Below are positions 30,235 to 39,446 of a stretch of 64,000 bases of DNA, one piece after another. The position numbers and the translations under genes were made by a program. This stretch comes from Staphylococcus pseudoxylosus (GTDB lineage Bacteria; Bacillota; Bacilli; Staphylococcales; Staphylococcaceae). Location of the stretch: positions 147,401-211,400 of the forward strand of contig NZ_RCVN01000006.1 in NCBI RefSeq assembly GCF_003697915.1, given 5' to 3'. Position 1 is the stretch's first letter; every line of letters starts with the position of its first letter. Below the pieces are notes generated by a model. That model had not been told where the DNA came from and made no database searches. It worked only from the letters and a program-made list of their open reading frames with translations.

Positions 30235-31038
30235 TTAATATTTTTGATATTCTGTAGCATTTATAAATTCACTATAAACATCTAAAAAATGCTTTGGCTC
30301 TTCTATATGAGGTGCATGTCCAGAATGTTCAAATTCTATCATTTGTAATGAAGTAAATGCATAATGATACTTTTCTATTACTTCATTAGGAACTAACGGA
30401 TCATACTTCCCATTAATAATTAATGTGGGTGTATCCGTATTTTTAATAACGACATCTTTATTAAATACTGGAAATTCCATTAACGCTCTCGTGGCTACAG
30501 CACTATCTTCTGCCGATTGTCTGCTATAGATTAATTGGTTTTGGAACCATCTTTTTGCCTTATCTTCTGCTTGATACATATACGGTAACAATAAAATAAG
30601 TGATTCTGATTTATCGAAACCTTCAATTTCATCTTGATGCTCAATCATCAATTTATTCAATCCATGTACGCTATCGATTAAATTACAAGCTATCAATGTC
30701 AGCGTCTTTACCATCGAGTTATATCTATCACTAAAATGTTTTGCAATCAAACCACCCATATCATGCCCAATAATATGCGCCGTTGAAATATCTAATTTTG
30801 TCATCAATCCCCTTAAATCTTCTACATGATCTTCTAAATTAAATGAATTGGGTTTAGATGATTTACCGTGACCTCTAACATCGTAAACAATAACTTCGTA
30901 ATGTTGCTTTAATTCTTCTTTCAAACTAAATAACGAAGCCATATTACCATCGAGTCCATGGATTAATATAATAGGAAAACCTTGACCCTCTCGGATGTAA
31001 GCAATCTCGTTGTTACAGTTTGTTACTAATTTTTTCAT
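30235..31038 (-). CDS. Alpha/beta hydrolase with aspartate nucleophile
   Basis: A 267-residue cytosolic alpha/beta hydrolase. The oxyanion region is HGLDGN (27-32), the nucleophile elbow GHDMGG places D93 at the tip, the acid is in NGKYDPLVP and the base histidine in HSGHAPHIEEP. An aspartate at the elbow is characteristic of epoxide hydrolases and haloalkane dehalogenases rather than serine esterases. Substrate unknown. GGGAGGTG precedes the ATG. A paralogue lies 2 kb away (33088-33888). Confidence 0.82.
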   Translation of the reverse strand: MKKLVTNCNNEIAYIREGQGFPIILIHGLDGNMASLFSLKEELKQHYEVIVYDVRGHGKSSKPNSFNLEDHVEDLRGLMTKLDISTAHIIGHDMGGLIAKHFSDRYNSMVKTLTLIACNLIDSVHGLNKLMIEHQDEIEGFDKSESLILLLPYMYQAEDKAKRWFQNQLIYSRQSAEDSAVATRALMEFPVFNKDVVIKNTDTPTLIINGKYDPLVPNEVIEKYHYAFTSLQMIEFEHSGHAPHIEEPKHFLDVYSEFINATEYQKY

Positions 31039-31151
31039 TATGGGTCACCTCCCCTTACAAAAGTAATATACCCCAATTTTAAAGTGCGTATGCTACATTT
31101 TTTATTTTTAATTATTTTATAATCTGATATATTTTATAAATACTTTAGGTA

Positions 31152-31210
31152 CAATAAAAACACGTCCCATTTTGTAGTCATAAGACTTTGAATAAACGGC
31201 ACGTGTTTCA
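31152..31210 (-). terminator. Terminator of the 31243-31953 gene
   Basis: On the minus strand AACACGTGCC pairs with GGGACGTGTT, followed by TTTATTG. Confidence 0.6.
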
Positions 31211-31242
31211 GTTTACTTTTTAATTAATCCAAAAAATTGATA

Positions 31243-31953
31243 TTAGTTTCGTGAAGAAATTCGAATAGTGTAATAAATAATTACAATAAGTAGTAAAATC
31301 CAAATAACTATAGAGGCAATTTGTGTAATACTTGAGTTGTTTATCATGGCATCAATTGTCTTTTGACATAATAGTAAACCAATACCTGTAAATTCTAATC
31401 TTCTAAAATACAGACCTGATATACTAAATAAAATTCCGATAAAAAACACGGCTTGATGTGCATAAATTGTAACAGCAACAATACCTAAATTGATATTAAA
31501 TCCTTGTAACACAACAAGAACCATCGATACAACAGCGACGCCTAATCCTATAACCATTTCGAATTTATTACTATATAGATAATTCTTCCAATCAATCCTT
31601 AAATATATAAAAATTGAAATTGGTAAAATCACTAAACAATAAAAAATAGAAGTACCTGTAGCTGCTTGGAATGGTACATACTGTTTATCATATAAGTAAG
31701 ATAACAAGATAAAATTCACAATAAAAAATATGATAGGATTCAATTGTAAAGTGAATAAATTACGTTGTATAGTTAATATAATTTCAGCCGGTGATTTACG
31801 TCTATATTCTATATAATCTTCATCTTTTGCTTCGGATTTTTTTAAATCTCTTTTTAGTTTCTCTTTAATATCATCTATTAAATTGGGAGAAAGCCCTTTA
31901 TGAGTAAAATAGTCATTTATATTTTCTACTAAAACTTTGTCGTTAACTCTCAT
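31243..31953 (-). CDS. Membrane protein with N-terminal cytosolic helical domain
   Basis: A 236-residue protein I do not recognise. The first 70 residues are charged and helical (NINDYFTHKGLSPNLIDDIKEKLK), resembling the short HAAS-type regulatory domain found before membrane proteins. Six hydrophobic segments follow (about 75-92, 100-118, 132-150, 155-175, 180-198, 212-231). AAAGGAG precedes the ATG. It is a single gene with its own terminator. Confidence 0.68.
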   Translation of the reverse strand: MRVNDKVLVENINDYFTHKGLSPNLIDDIKEKLKRDLKKSEAKDEDYIEYRRKSPAEIILTIQRNLFTLQLNPIIFFIVNFILLSYLYDKQYVPFQAATGTSIFYCLVILPISIFIYLRIDWKNYLYSNKFEMVIGLGVAVVSMVLVVLQGFNINLGIVAVTIYAHQAVFFIGILFSISGLYFRRLEFTGIGLLLCQKTIDAMINNSSITQIASIVIWILLLIVIIYYTIRISSRN

Positions 31954-32070
31954 GATTGGCTCCTTTGAATCATTTTTTAATTTATGTAATGACCGTTATT
32001 TTAAAATCATTAAAATTGTTTAACCTTTAATTCAGTTAATAGTCTCACATTACTCCCTATTTTAACAATA

Positions 32071-32112
32071 AATTGAGGCTAAGACATTAATAAATGTCTT
32101 AGCCTCTCAATT
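32071..32112 (-). terminator. Hairpin after secreted protein gene
   Basis: AATTGAGGCTAAGACATT pairs with AATGTCTTAGCCTC around a four-base loop. The T-run on the minus strand is short (AATTTATTG). The core CTAAGACAT recurs in the sarA-side terminator at 30129-30137. Confidence 0.6.
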
Positions 32113-32226
32113 AATATTGGTAGTTTAAGTACTACTTTAAAGAACCACTTTTTAAAGTCACACTATTCAACCATTAAAATTCTAATTCGCTACCACACAA
32201 TTCGTTAAAATGTTACAAAGTAAATG

Positions 32227-32733
32227 TTATTTCCCCATATCTATACGATATAGTTTGATATCTTTATCACTTGGTGATGCTGAACTAAATTGATAAGATA
32301 ATTCATCATCTTGTACATAGCCAAAGTTACCAGTGACATTATTATAATGTTCACGTGTAACAGCATTTTTACTTACCTGTGACTTAACATCTTTATATGT
32401 TGGGCCATTCGTATCATTGTAACTCATAGAAACACGGGTAATTTTACCTTTGTTTTTCTTACCGTCTGCCGTCACAACAAGCACACCGTTATCTTTTTTA
32501 AATTCATAATAATGTTCATTACCATCAGGACTATATGAATAAATTGGTGCATTATTTTCACTCAATACGCTTTGTATAGAAGCACCTATTTTAACACCTT
32601 CTAGCGTTGTGTCTCCTTGTTGAAGTGATTTAACACTTTGGATAGAGTTACCTGATGCTGCCTCAACACTACCTGTACTAAATCCAGAGATCGCTAAACC
32701 TGAAACTAGGACTGCTGCAAATACTTTTTTCAT
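32227..32733 (-). CDS. Secreted protein of unknown function
   Basis: A 168-residue exported protein. A signal peptide (MKKVFAAVLVSGLAISGFST) is cut after VEA, near residue 26. The mature part starts with a GVKIGASIQSVL segment like those in small beta-rich SmpA/BLIP-like domains and continues with aromatic strands (HYYEFKKDNGVLVV, LSYQFSSASP). No lipobox or cell-wall anchor is present. AGAAGGAGAG precedes the ATG at 32733. Confidence 0.78.
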   Translation of the reverse strand: MKKVFAAVLVSGLAISGFSTGSVEAASGNSIQSVKSLQQGDTTLEGVKIGASIQSVLSENNAPIYSYSPDGNEHYYEFKKDNGVLVVTADGKKNKGKITRVSMSYNDTNGPTYKDVKSQVSKNAVTREHYNNVTGNFGYVQDDELSYQFSSASPSDKDIKLYRIDMGK

Positions 32734-33029
32734 AAGCACTCTCTCCTTCTGTATATATAAGTTATCTTGTGCTTATCTATATTGTACTATAAATATTACT
32801 AAAATAACAGTGGTGTTACAAAAATATTACAAAAAACTACCTATCTGTAATCAAAGTAACAATTAAATGTTAGCGTCTCTAAATTATATTATTAATCATT
32901 AGATGGATGAAATGATCTCATTTTCACAATCCTCGACCAACACCAACCCTTTCATATTATTATCTAATAACATCTGTTCCTACCACAATAATGGCATTCT
33001 AACGAATCACGCTTCACATTTTGGCTTCA

Positions 33030-33076
33030 AATAAAAAAGCAAACCAAATGCTATAATTAGCTTTTGGTTTGCTTAC
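33030..33076 (-). terminator. Terminator of the HAD/pseudo-hydrolase operon
   Basis: On the minus strand AAGCAAACCAAA pairs with TTTGGTTTGCTT, followed by TTTTATTTG. The rest of the 32734-33087 gap only holds the AT-rich promoter region of the secreted protein gene. Confidence 0.8.
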
Positions 33077-33087
33077 AATACTGTATT

Positions 33088-33888
33088 TTAATACAACGTT
33101 GCTGGTTCATTTTCTTTAATAAATTCAGTTACAACATTTACAAATTTTTCTTTTTCTTCTACAAATGGGTATAACCCTGATGCTGTAAAAACTTCAAACT
33201 TCACTTCTCCTATATAGTCGCCTACTTCTTTTGCTTCAACAACGGTAGTTCTCGCGCCATGTTGCCCAGCAACAATTAAAGTTGGTGCATTAACAGCACT
33301 TAAGTAACGCATAATATCGTTATTATTAAACGAGGCTTTTACAGCATTTAATTCTGATTTTGTTGCAATGCTATTGGTATCATCTACTTGTTTTAAGAAT
33401 TTTTTAGCTTTGCGTTTAGAATAATATAAATGCTTATCTAGGAATTTTTGTTGTGCTTCTTTATCCCAATTTCTAATTAGGTCAGCGTGCTTACGATACA
33501 AACGTTCCTCAGGCGACATATCACTTAATAAAGTTGGATTGATTAATGTTAATGAACTTGTCATATCTGGATATAATGATGCAAATGATACTGCAACAGA
33601 AGCACCTAATTCATGACCGATAAATGCACATTGAGTTACATATAAGTGATCTAATAACGCTTTAATATCCTCTGCATATGTTTCAAAATTAATTTCATTT
33701 GGTTTATCTGAATAACCATGGCCTCGTAAATCTACTAATATAACTTGATTATGTTTATTAAATTTTTCTTCAATATCATTAAAAACAGTTAAATTGTCTA
33801 AAGCAGTGTGTACCATCACTATCACATTGCCTTCACCACTCGTTCTATAATTTAATGCTACACCATCTCTTGTTGTAAATAGATTCAT
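33088..33888 (-). CDS. Alpha/beta-hydrolase fold protein lacking the catalytic triad
   Basis: A 266-residue paralogue of the hydrolase at 30235-31038, of almost equal length. The elbow reads IGHELGAS, so the nucleophile position is E93. The HG of the oxyanion segment has become HT (VHTALDN), the acid loop reads AGQHGARTT without aspartate, and the base histidine in SGHAPHIEE is leucine here (SGLYPFVEE). It is probably not a hydrolase; a binding or regulatory role is inference. It follows the HAD gene after two bases, so they are co-translated. GGGAGA precedes the ATG. Confidence 0.8.
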   Translation of the reverse strand: MNLFTTRDGVALNYRTSGEGNVIVMVHTALDNLTVFNDIEEKFNKHNQVILVDLRGHGYSDKPNEINFETYAEDIKALLDHLYVTQCAFIGHELGASVAVSFASLYPDMTSSLTLINPTLLSDMSPEERLYRKHADLIRNWDKEAQQKFLDKHLYYSKRKAKKFLKQVDDTNSIATKSELNAVKASFNNNDIMRYLSAVNAPTLIVAGQHGARTTVVEAKEVGDYIGEVKFEVFTASGLYPFVEEKEKFVNVVTEFIKENEPATLY

Positions 33889-33890
33889 AA

Positions 33891-34589
33891 TTATCTCCCT
33901 TTCTTTGCAATAGGTAATATAGATAACAGCTCTTCAGTTGTATTAATTGTAAAGTCTACTTCTTCAGGTAAAGGTTCTACATCAACTATTTCCTCTTCTT
34001 TAAACCAGACACTAATCATGCCCATCGCTCTTGCTGGTGCTACATCATTTAAGGGGTCATCACCCACATACATAGTCTCTTCTGGTTTTGTGCCTAATTG
34101 GTTTAACATATCTTCAAAAATTCTCGGATGTGGTTTGCGATATCCAACAGTTTCTGAAGTGGATAAGTAGTTAATAGCATCTTCTACACCTAATGCATGC
34201 ATTCGGTATTGTTTGATTTTAGATTTACCATTAGCTATGACACCTGTTAAATAACCACTGTTTGTCAATTTTTCTAAAGTATATAATGTATCGTAATATG
34301 GAAAGACGTAACGGTAAAAATGCATCTCAAAGTCATGAAATAAATCTTTCCAAGTTAACCGATCAACGTGAAAATCTTTAATAATTGCTTTATACAGTTC
34401 TGGTTTATCATGATCTTCATCATCATCTAGCTCAATAAATTTTCTTTTAAAATCTTCAAGTTGAATGCGCACCAAATAATCATGGAATCGCTCATATTGC
34501 TCTTCAATAAATTTCTCACGTGATTTTTTTCGGTCTAAAAGTGTACCTTCTAAATCAAATACGACCGCTTTAACTTGTGTTAAGTCCAT
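33891..34589 (-). CDS. HAD-superfamily hydrolase
   Basis: A 232-residue phosphatase-like protein of HAD subfamily IA. Motif I is FDLEGTLLD with the nucleophile D12 but glutamate E14 in place of the usual second aspartate. Motif II is VIANGKSK, motif III GYRKPHPRIF and motif IV YVGDDPLNDV. A helical cap lies between about 20 and 90. Three ATG codons stand in tandem; the third (34589) is eight bases from AGAAGG. Substrate unknown. First gene of a two-gene operon with the pseudo-hydrolase. Confidence 0.8.
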   Translation of the reverse strand: MDLTQVKAVVFDLEGTLLDRKKSREKFIEEQYERFHDYLVRIQLEDFKRKFIELDDDEDHDKPELYKAIIKDFHVDRLTWKDLFHDFEMHFYRYVFPYYDTLYTLEKLTNSGYLTGVIANGKSKIKQYRMHALGVEDAINYLSTSETVGYRKPHPRIFEDMLNQLGTKPEETMYVGDDPLNDVAPARAMGMISVWFKEEEIVDVEPLPEEVDFTINTTEELLSILPIAKKGR

Positions 34590-34660
34590 CATCATAACCT
34601 TCTTTATAAACATTTTTTCAAACAAGCAAATTTTGCTTTATATTTTTTAAATAGCACTAT

Positions 34661-35647
34661 CTAACCATGAACACGCGATTGTGTTATCATAATATAAAAT
34701 AATACTGGAATACCAAGTAAAGCTAAAATAATACTAGCTGGTATTTGGAAAGGGTCTAACAACGTGCTCCCCAACCAATCTGAGAGTACCATAATTGTAC
34801 CACCTATCAGCATGTTCAGTACCATTTGTTGACCTAAATTATAATGTACACTATTTCTTCTTACAAGTTGAGGAATGACCATTCCAATAAATCCAATAAC
34901 TCCCACATATGCCACAATCACTGCAGTCATAATTGAAGCAATTAACAATAGCATATATGTCACACTTTTCACATTTAGTCCTAATGATTGCGCACGTAAA
35001 TCTCCAAGTTGTAATAACTTTATTTTAGAAATCATACCAAATAGTATGATCACACTTATGAGGGTTACAATACCAATATAAATGACTTCATTGTACTCTG
35101 CAGATGAAAACCCGCCAAACATATAATTTACTATATTCTTCATTTTACTTTGATTAAATATAATCAAAACATATAAGAACGCATTAAAGAGTGCGCCTAT
35201 CATAATTCCAGCTAATATTAATGTTCTAATTGGATAGCCTTTTGACATGGCTGTAGTTAAAGCAATAACTAAGATTAGCGTAATGATACTAAATACTACT
35301 GAAAACATCGGCAACCATATAAAGGAAACACCTATGACAACAGCTAAACCTGAGCCAAACGTTGCACCACTTGCGAGACCTAAAGTGAAACTATCTGCTA
35401 ACGGGTTATTTAGCAACGTTTGAAACATATGGCCCGCTAATGTTAAGCCTACTCCTGCTAATAATGCTTGCAACATTCTCGGCATTCTCACTTGATATAA
35501 AATCGTTTGGGATAATGCGTCACTCACATGTCCAATTCCCCACATCAAACTTAATAAAATGCTTGTTATAAGAAGTATTAACCATATGATGATTGCTTTA
35601 TAATATCTCATTTCCTTCCAAGCCACGCTTTCACTTACATATTTCAA
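34661..35647 (-). CDS. FecCD-type iron-siderophore/cobamide permease
   Basis: A 328-residue permease with nine to ten hydrophobic segments. The BtuC/FecCD core MPRMLQALLAGVGLTLAGHMFQTLLNNPLADSFTLG and the coupling segment GVIGFIGMVIPQLVRR are clear. The start is uncertain: TTG at 35647 has a distant AGGTGG, and the ATG at 35611 is very close to GGAAGG. The substrate-binding lipoprotein gene lies upstream with a hairpin terminator in between; no ATPase gene is nearby, so a shared ATPase such as FhuC is likely. Confidence 0.85.
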   Translation of the reverse strand: MKYVSESVAWKEMRYYKAIIIWLILLITSILLSLMWGIGHVSDALSQTILYQVRMPRMLQALLAGVGLTLAGHMFQTLLNNPLADSFTLGLASGATFGSGLAVVIGVSFIWLPMFSVVFSIITLILVIALTTAMSKGYPIRTLILAGIMIGALFNAFLYVLIIFNQSKMKNIVNYMFGGFSSAEYNEVIYIGIVTLISVIILFGMISKIKLLQLGDLRAQSLGLNVKSVTYMLLLIASIMTAVIVAYVGVIGFIGMVIPQLVRRNSVHYNLGQQMVLNMLIGGTIMVLSDWLGSTLLDPFQIPASIILALLGIPVLFYIMITQSRVHG

Positions 35648-35707
35648 CTATTACAATACCACCTATAATCCATTAACACTATATTTAATCGTATGAATTT
35701 CGTTAAA

Positions 35708-35768
35708 TTATAAAAAGAGAGCGAAACATAAACCTAAACTTTTACTTAGATTTATGTTCCGTCTCTCA
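35708..35768 (-). terminator. Terminator between lipoprotein and permease genes
   Basis: On the minus strand GAGAGACGGAACATAAA pairs with TTTATGTTTCGCTCTC, followed by TTTTTATAATT. It should reduce read-through from the binding protein gene into the permease gene. Confidence 0.7.
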
Positions 35769-35884
35769 CAACTTATGACTAACATCAATGGTTTACATTC
35801 CAACAAGGAAATATGTAATACTCATGAGGTGTTATGTTTAATACGCCCTATGGTAATTACATCCTATTATCAATATCTACTATT

Positions 35885-36769
35885 TTATTGTTTATAAATG
35901 GCATCTCTCAACGCTTTCAATCCGTCATCGATTCTCGGCCCTGGACGCGAAATTTGATCTCCATTTATCGCTTCAATATTATTGTTTTTTACCGCATTAA
36001 TTTCGTTAAAACCACCACGTTGATCAATAACTTTTTCATATTCTGATTTTGAAATCCCCATCGTTGATATCAAAATATCAGGATTCTTCTTAATGATATC
36101 TTCTTTACTAACTTTTTGCCATCCTGTTAAGTTAGAAAAACTGTTATCTACTTTTAATTGATTGAGCATATCATCAAAAAAAGTTTCCTTGCCTGCAGTA
36201 TATATTTCCGGCTCAGATGATACCTCCATAAATACTTTTTGGGCTTTAGCATCTTTAGGAATAGATGCTTTAACTTCTTTAATATTTGCTTTTGTTTCTT
36301 TTACAAGTTCCTTAGCTTCTTTATTCTTACCTGTGACTTCCCCTATTTGTTGAAATGTTTTATACATTTCATCAATGGATTGAGCATCTTTGACATATAC
36401 AATTTTCACGCCATTTTCCTTTAGTGAATTGAGTATTTTACCACTCGTAGACTTTTGGGATTCATGCGCTAAAATCAAATCAGGTTTAGCCTTCAACAAT
36501 GCTTCTTTATTTAACTTCATCGCGTCAAAGCGCTTTTTATCTTTCACTTCTTTTGGATAATCATCTACAGTTGAAACACCAACCACACTGTCGCCTAAAC
36601 CTAATTCATATAAAATTTCAGTGTTACTTGGAATCAACGATACAATTCGCTTATAATTATGATTTTCTGATTGCTCATTTTTTTCTGATTGATTAGAATT
36701 TGTACCACATGCTACTAAAAGCATAGACATAACAATAAAAAGACATACTATTTTAAATTGCTTTTTCAT
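35885..36769 (-). CDS. Iron/cobamide ABC transporter substrate-binding lipoprotein
   Basis: A 294-residue class III binding protein. Signal peptide with lipobox LLVACG. The fold starts with KRIVSLIPSNTEILYELGLGDSVVGVSTVDDYP, as in BtuF/FhuD-like proteins, followed by the linking helix near the middle. The ATG at 36769 has TAGGAG eight bases upstream. It probably feeds the permease at 34661-35647. Whether the ligand is a siderophore or a corrinoid cannot be read from the sequence; I see no clear Fur box upstream. Confidence 0.83.
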   Translation of the reverse strand: MKKQFKIVCLFIVMSMLLVACGTNSNQSEKNEQSENHNYKRIVSLIPSNTEILYELGLGDSVVGVSTVDDYPKEVKDKKRFDAMKLNKEALLKAKPDLILAHESQKSTSGKILNSLKENGVKIVYVKDAQSIDEMYKTFQQIGEVTGKNKEAKELVKETKANIKEVKASIPKDAKAQKVFMEVSSEPEIYTAGKETFFDDMLNQLKVDNSFSNLTGWQKVSKEDIIKKNPDILISTMGISKSEYEKVIDQRGGFNEINAVKNNNIEAINGDQISRPGPRIDDGLKALRDAIYKQ

Positions 36770-36995
36770 TTCTTTAACTCCTATTATCAATTTTCTTTTA
36801 TCATACCAAATTCCAATACATTTTTAATTATTTTTTAAGTATTTCGTTCCGAGTTCAGACAGATATTGACATAATTCCATGAAGGTAGCGGATAGTTTTA
36901 CAGATGCTTCTAATAAAGTTTATAATCTGATGTCAACGTATTGGAATAACTTGATCAAATCATCATGTTCACATACAAATCTTTTCAAATTAAAG

Positions 36996-37634
36996 TCATC
37001 GCACAAAATATTTTTCTAAAAAATCAACTTTGTTTGTTCCGCCACCGTTAAAGTATGCTTTACCAAAATTATCTAACAATGCATGAAATTCCTTTGCATC
37101 TTGGATCGTAAAGTTATCTGGCAATATGACATGTTTTTTAAGCTTTTCATAACTCGTAGTATGATCATAACCCAATTTATAATATATTCTTCGCGTATAA
37201 CTGTCCGGTATAAATTCAATACCGCCAAATATATAGACAAGTAAAACATCTGCTGTCTCACTGCCAATACCTTTTATACTTAACAATGCCTTACGAAGAT
37301 TTGCTTGGAAATATTTGTTAATGGCTTCATAATCAAAATCAAATTGCTCTAACCAGCTCAATAAAGCATGAATCGTTTGTGCTTTACTCTTGTAAAATCC
37401 ACTAGACTTTATAACCTTTTGTAGAACATCAATTTCTAAATTTAGTATTTGTTGTGGTTCTAATGACGTATTAAGTTTAAGAGATTCAATTGCATAAGCA
37501 GCGTTTCTCCAATTCGTATTTTGAACTAAAATTGCGCCTAGCATTATTTCAACCTTTGTATCAGCAGGCCACCAACCTTGTGGACCCATGTGATTATATA
37601 ATTCACGATATAACGTTTTGGTGTCTAAATTCAC
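36996..37634 (-). CDS. HhH-GPD DNA glycosylase, MagIII-like
   Basis: A 212-residue endonuclease III-fold protein. The helix-hairpin-helix is IKGIGSETADVLL (120-132), where endonuclease III has a catalytic lysine but this protein has E126. The conserved aspartate is D144 (FIPDSYTRR). The four iron-sulfur cysteines of Nth are absent. The N-terminal GWWPAD (20-25) matches the WWP signature of Helicobacter MagIII, a 3-methyladenine glycosylase. I infer a monofunctional alkylbase glycosylase. Start is the GTG at 37634, after GGGAAGG. Confidence 0.78.
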   Translation of the reverse strand: MNLDTKTLYRELYNHMGPQGWWPADTKVEIMLGAILVQNTNWRNAAYAIESLKLNTSLEPQQILNLEIDVLQKVIKSSGFYKSKAQTIHALLSWLEQFDFDYEAINKYFQANLRKALLSIKGIGSETADVLLVYIFGGIEFIPDSYTRRIYYKLGYDHTTSYEKLKKHVILPDNFTIQDAKEFHALLDNFGKAYFNGGGTNKVDFLEKYFVR

Positions 37635-37677
37635 TTGAACCTTCCCCTAATTATTTTTTTCTTTCTTGAAATTTTAA

Positions 37678-37768
37678 CACAATAAAGAGAGCTAGCACGG
37701 TTTGTTATTTTTTAAGTAAGCTAACATCAGCCTAATCAAAAACAACAAATTTCATACTAGCTCTCTTT
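37678..37768 (-). terminator. argS terminator
   Basis: AAAGAGAGCTAG (37684-37695) and CTAGCTCTCTTT (37757-37768) form the base of a long hairpin; an inner AACAAA/TTTGTT pairing extends it. On the minus strand it is followed by ATTGTG, a weak T-run. Confidence 0.55.
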
Positions 37769-37778
37769 TATTTACACA

Positions 37779-39446
37779 CTACATTGATTCTGGTGCAGTC
37801 ACACCAACTAAATCAAGCGCATTGTGCAATGTAATTCTCACTGCATCTACTAACGCAATAAGTGCTTTTGTCTTATCTTCGTCATCTGTCAACACTTTTT
37901 CAGCATTATAAAACTTATGGAAATGTGAAGCCAAATCTTGAATATAATTTGTAATTCTATGTGGCGCTCTATTCGTAGCCGCACTTTGTATCGTAGTCTC
38001 AAATTCAGCAATTTTTTTCAACAAATCAATTGCTTTGTCATTTGTAATAAGTGAATAATCTGCGTCTTTAGAAGGTGTTATACCTCTTTCAGCCGCTTGT
38101 TTCAATATTGAACAAATACGCGCGTGTGCGTATTGTGCATAATAAACTGGATTGTCTTGAGATTCTTGTTTAGCAAGTTCCATATCAAAATCAAAGTGCG
38201 TATCAGGACTACGCATTGTTAAGAAATAACGTGCTGCATCTACGCCCACTTCGTCCATAATTTCACGTAACGTGATGGCATTACCTGTACGTTTACTCAT
38301 TTTAACTTCTTGTCCATCTTGCATTAAACGCACCATTTGCATAATTTGTATCTCAAGGCGTTCACTATCCACACCAAATGTTTCAAGTGAAGCTTTTAAA
38401 CGATTGATATAACCATGATGGTCAGCACCGAATAAATTGATTAAAGTGTCATTACCACGCTCAATTTTATCAAAGTGATATGCAATATCTGGTAAGAAAT
38501 AAGTATAATTACCATCATTTTTGATTAATACTCTGTCCTTATCATCTTTAAAATCAGTAGTACGTAACCATGTCGCACCATCTTTTTCGTAAGTATAACC
38601 AAGTTCAGTCATCTTATTAAGTACTTCTGTGATTTCGCCTTTTTCATATAAAGTCGTTTCACTGAACCAACTATCAAAATGAGTATTAAAATCAGCTAAA
38701 TCTGTTCTTAATTTTTCCATTTCATAATCGACGCCTAATTTTCTAAATGTTTTAATACGCGTTTCTTCATCTAGGTCTTTTAATTCTGGCTGTTTTTCAG
38801 CTAAATCTTTACCAATATTAATAATATCTTTTCCGTGGTATCCGCCTTCTGGCATTTCAAATGAGTAATCACCAAGCGCTTCAAAATAGCGTGCTTCAAT
38901 AGAACGTGCTAAATTTGTAATTTGATTACCAGCATCGTTAATGTAATATTCTCTAGTTACATTATAACCCGCTGCAGTTAAAATATTGGCTAGTGTATCA
39001 CCAACAGCGGCATTACGCGCATGACCGATGTGTAAATCTCCAGTTGGGTTTGCTGACACATATTCTAGTAATATATTTTTACCATTTTTTTCTTCTGTGC
39101 TTCCAAATTCAAAGCCTTTATCTATAGCTTCTGAAATGATAGCTGTTAGATAAGCATTATCTAAATAGAAATTAATAAAACCAGGTCCAGCAATTTGTAC
39201 TTTTTCAACATTAGCTGCAGTTGTATCTAAGTTGTCTACGATTGCTTGAGCAATTTCACGTGGATTACGTTTCGCAATCTTTGTTAAAACCATTGCAATG
39301 TTCGTTGAATAATCACCATTTGAAGTATCTTTAGGGATTTCAACTTTAATTTCTGGAATTTCACTTGCGTCTGCGAGTTGCGCTTGCTGTATACTATGAT
39401 TGATTTCTTCAATCAATGTTTGTTTCACTTGATCAATTATATTCAT
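37779..39446 (-). CDS. argS: Arginyl-tRNA synthetase
   Basis: A 555-residue class I synthetase. HIGH is at 139-142 (DLHIGHARN) and the KMSKS-like motif is [12 protein letters not shown]. The N-terminal Add1 domain and the C-terminal anticodon-binding DALR domain ([15 protein letters not shown] onwards) are present. The ATG directly abuts the stop of the DUF1934 gene and its ribosome site AAGGAG lies inside that gene, so the two are coupled. Confidence 0.97.
   Translation of the reverse strand: MNIIDQVKQTLIEEINHSIQQAQLADASEIPEIKVEIPKDTSNGDYSTNIAMVLTKIAKRNPREIAQAIVDNLDTTAANVEKVQIAGPGFINFYLDNAYLTAIISEAIDKGFEFGSTEEKNGKNILLEYVSANPTGDLHIGHARNAAVGDTLANILTAAGYNVTREYYINDAGNQITNLARSIEARYFEALGDYSFEMPEGGYHGKDIINIGKDLAEKQPELKDLDEETRIKTFRKLGVDYEMEKLRTDLADFNTHFDSWFSETTLYEKGEITEVLNKMTELGYTYEKDGATWLRTTDFKDDKDRVLIKNDGNYTYFLPDIAYHFDKIERGNDTLINLFGADHHGYINRLKASLETFGVDSERLEIQIMQMVRLMQDGQEVKMSKRTGNAITLREIMDEVGVDAARYFLTMRSPDTHFDFDMELAKQESQDNPVYYAQYAHARICSILKQAAERGITPSKDADYSLITNDKAIDLLKKIAEFETTIQSAATNRAPHRITNYIQDLASHFHKFYNAEKVLTDDEDKTKALIALVDAVRITLHNALDLVGVTAPESM

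Noticed and set aside
36770..36995. Fur box upstream of the iron/cobamide lipoprotein gene
   Set aside because: Only a half-site like TTGATAAT is visible; no 7-1-7 or 19-bp palindrome.
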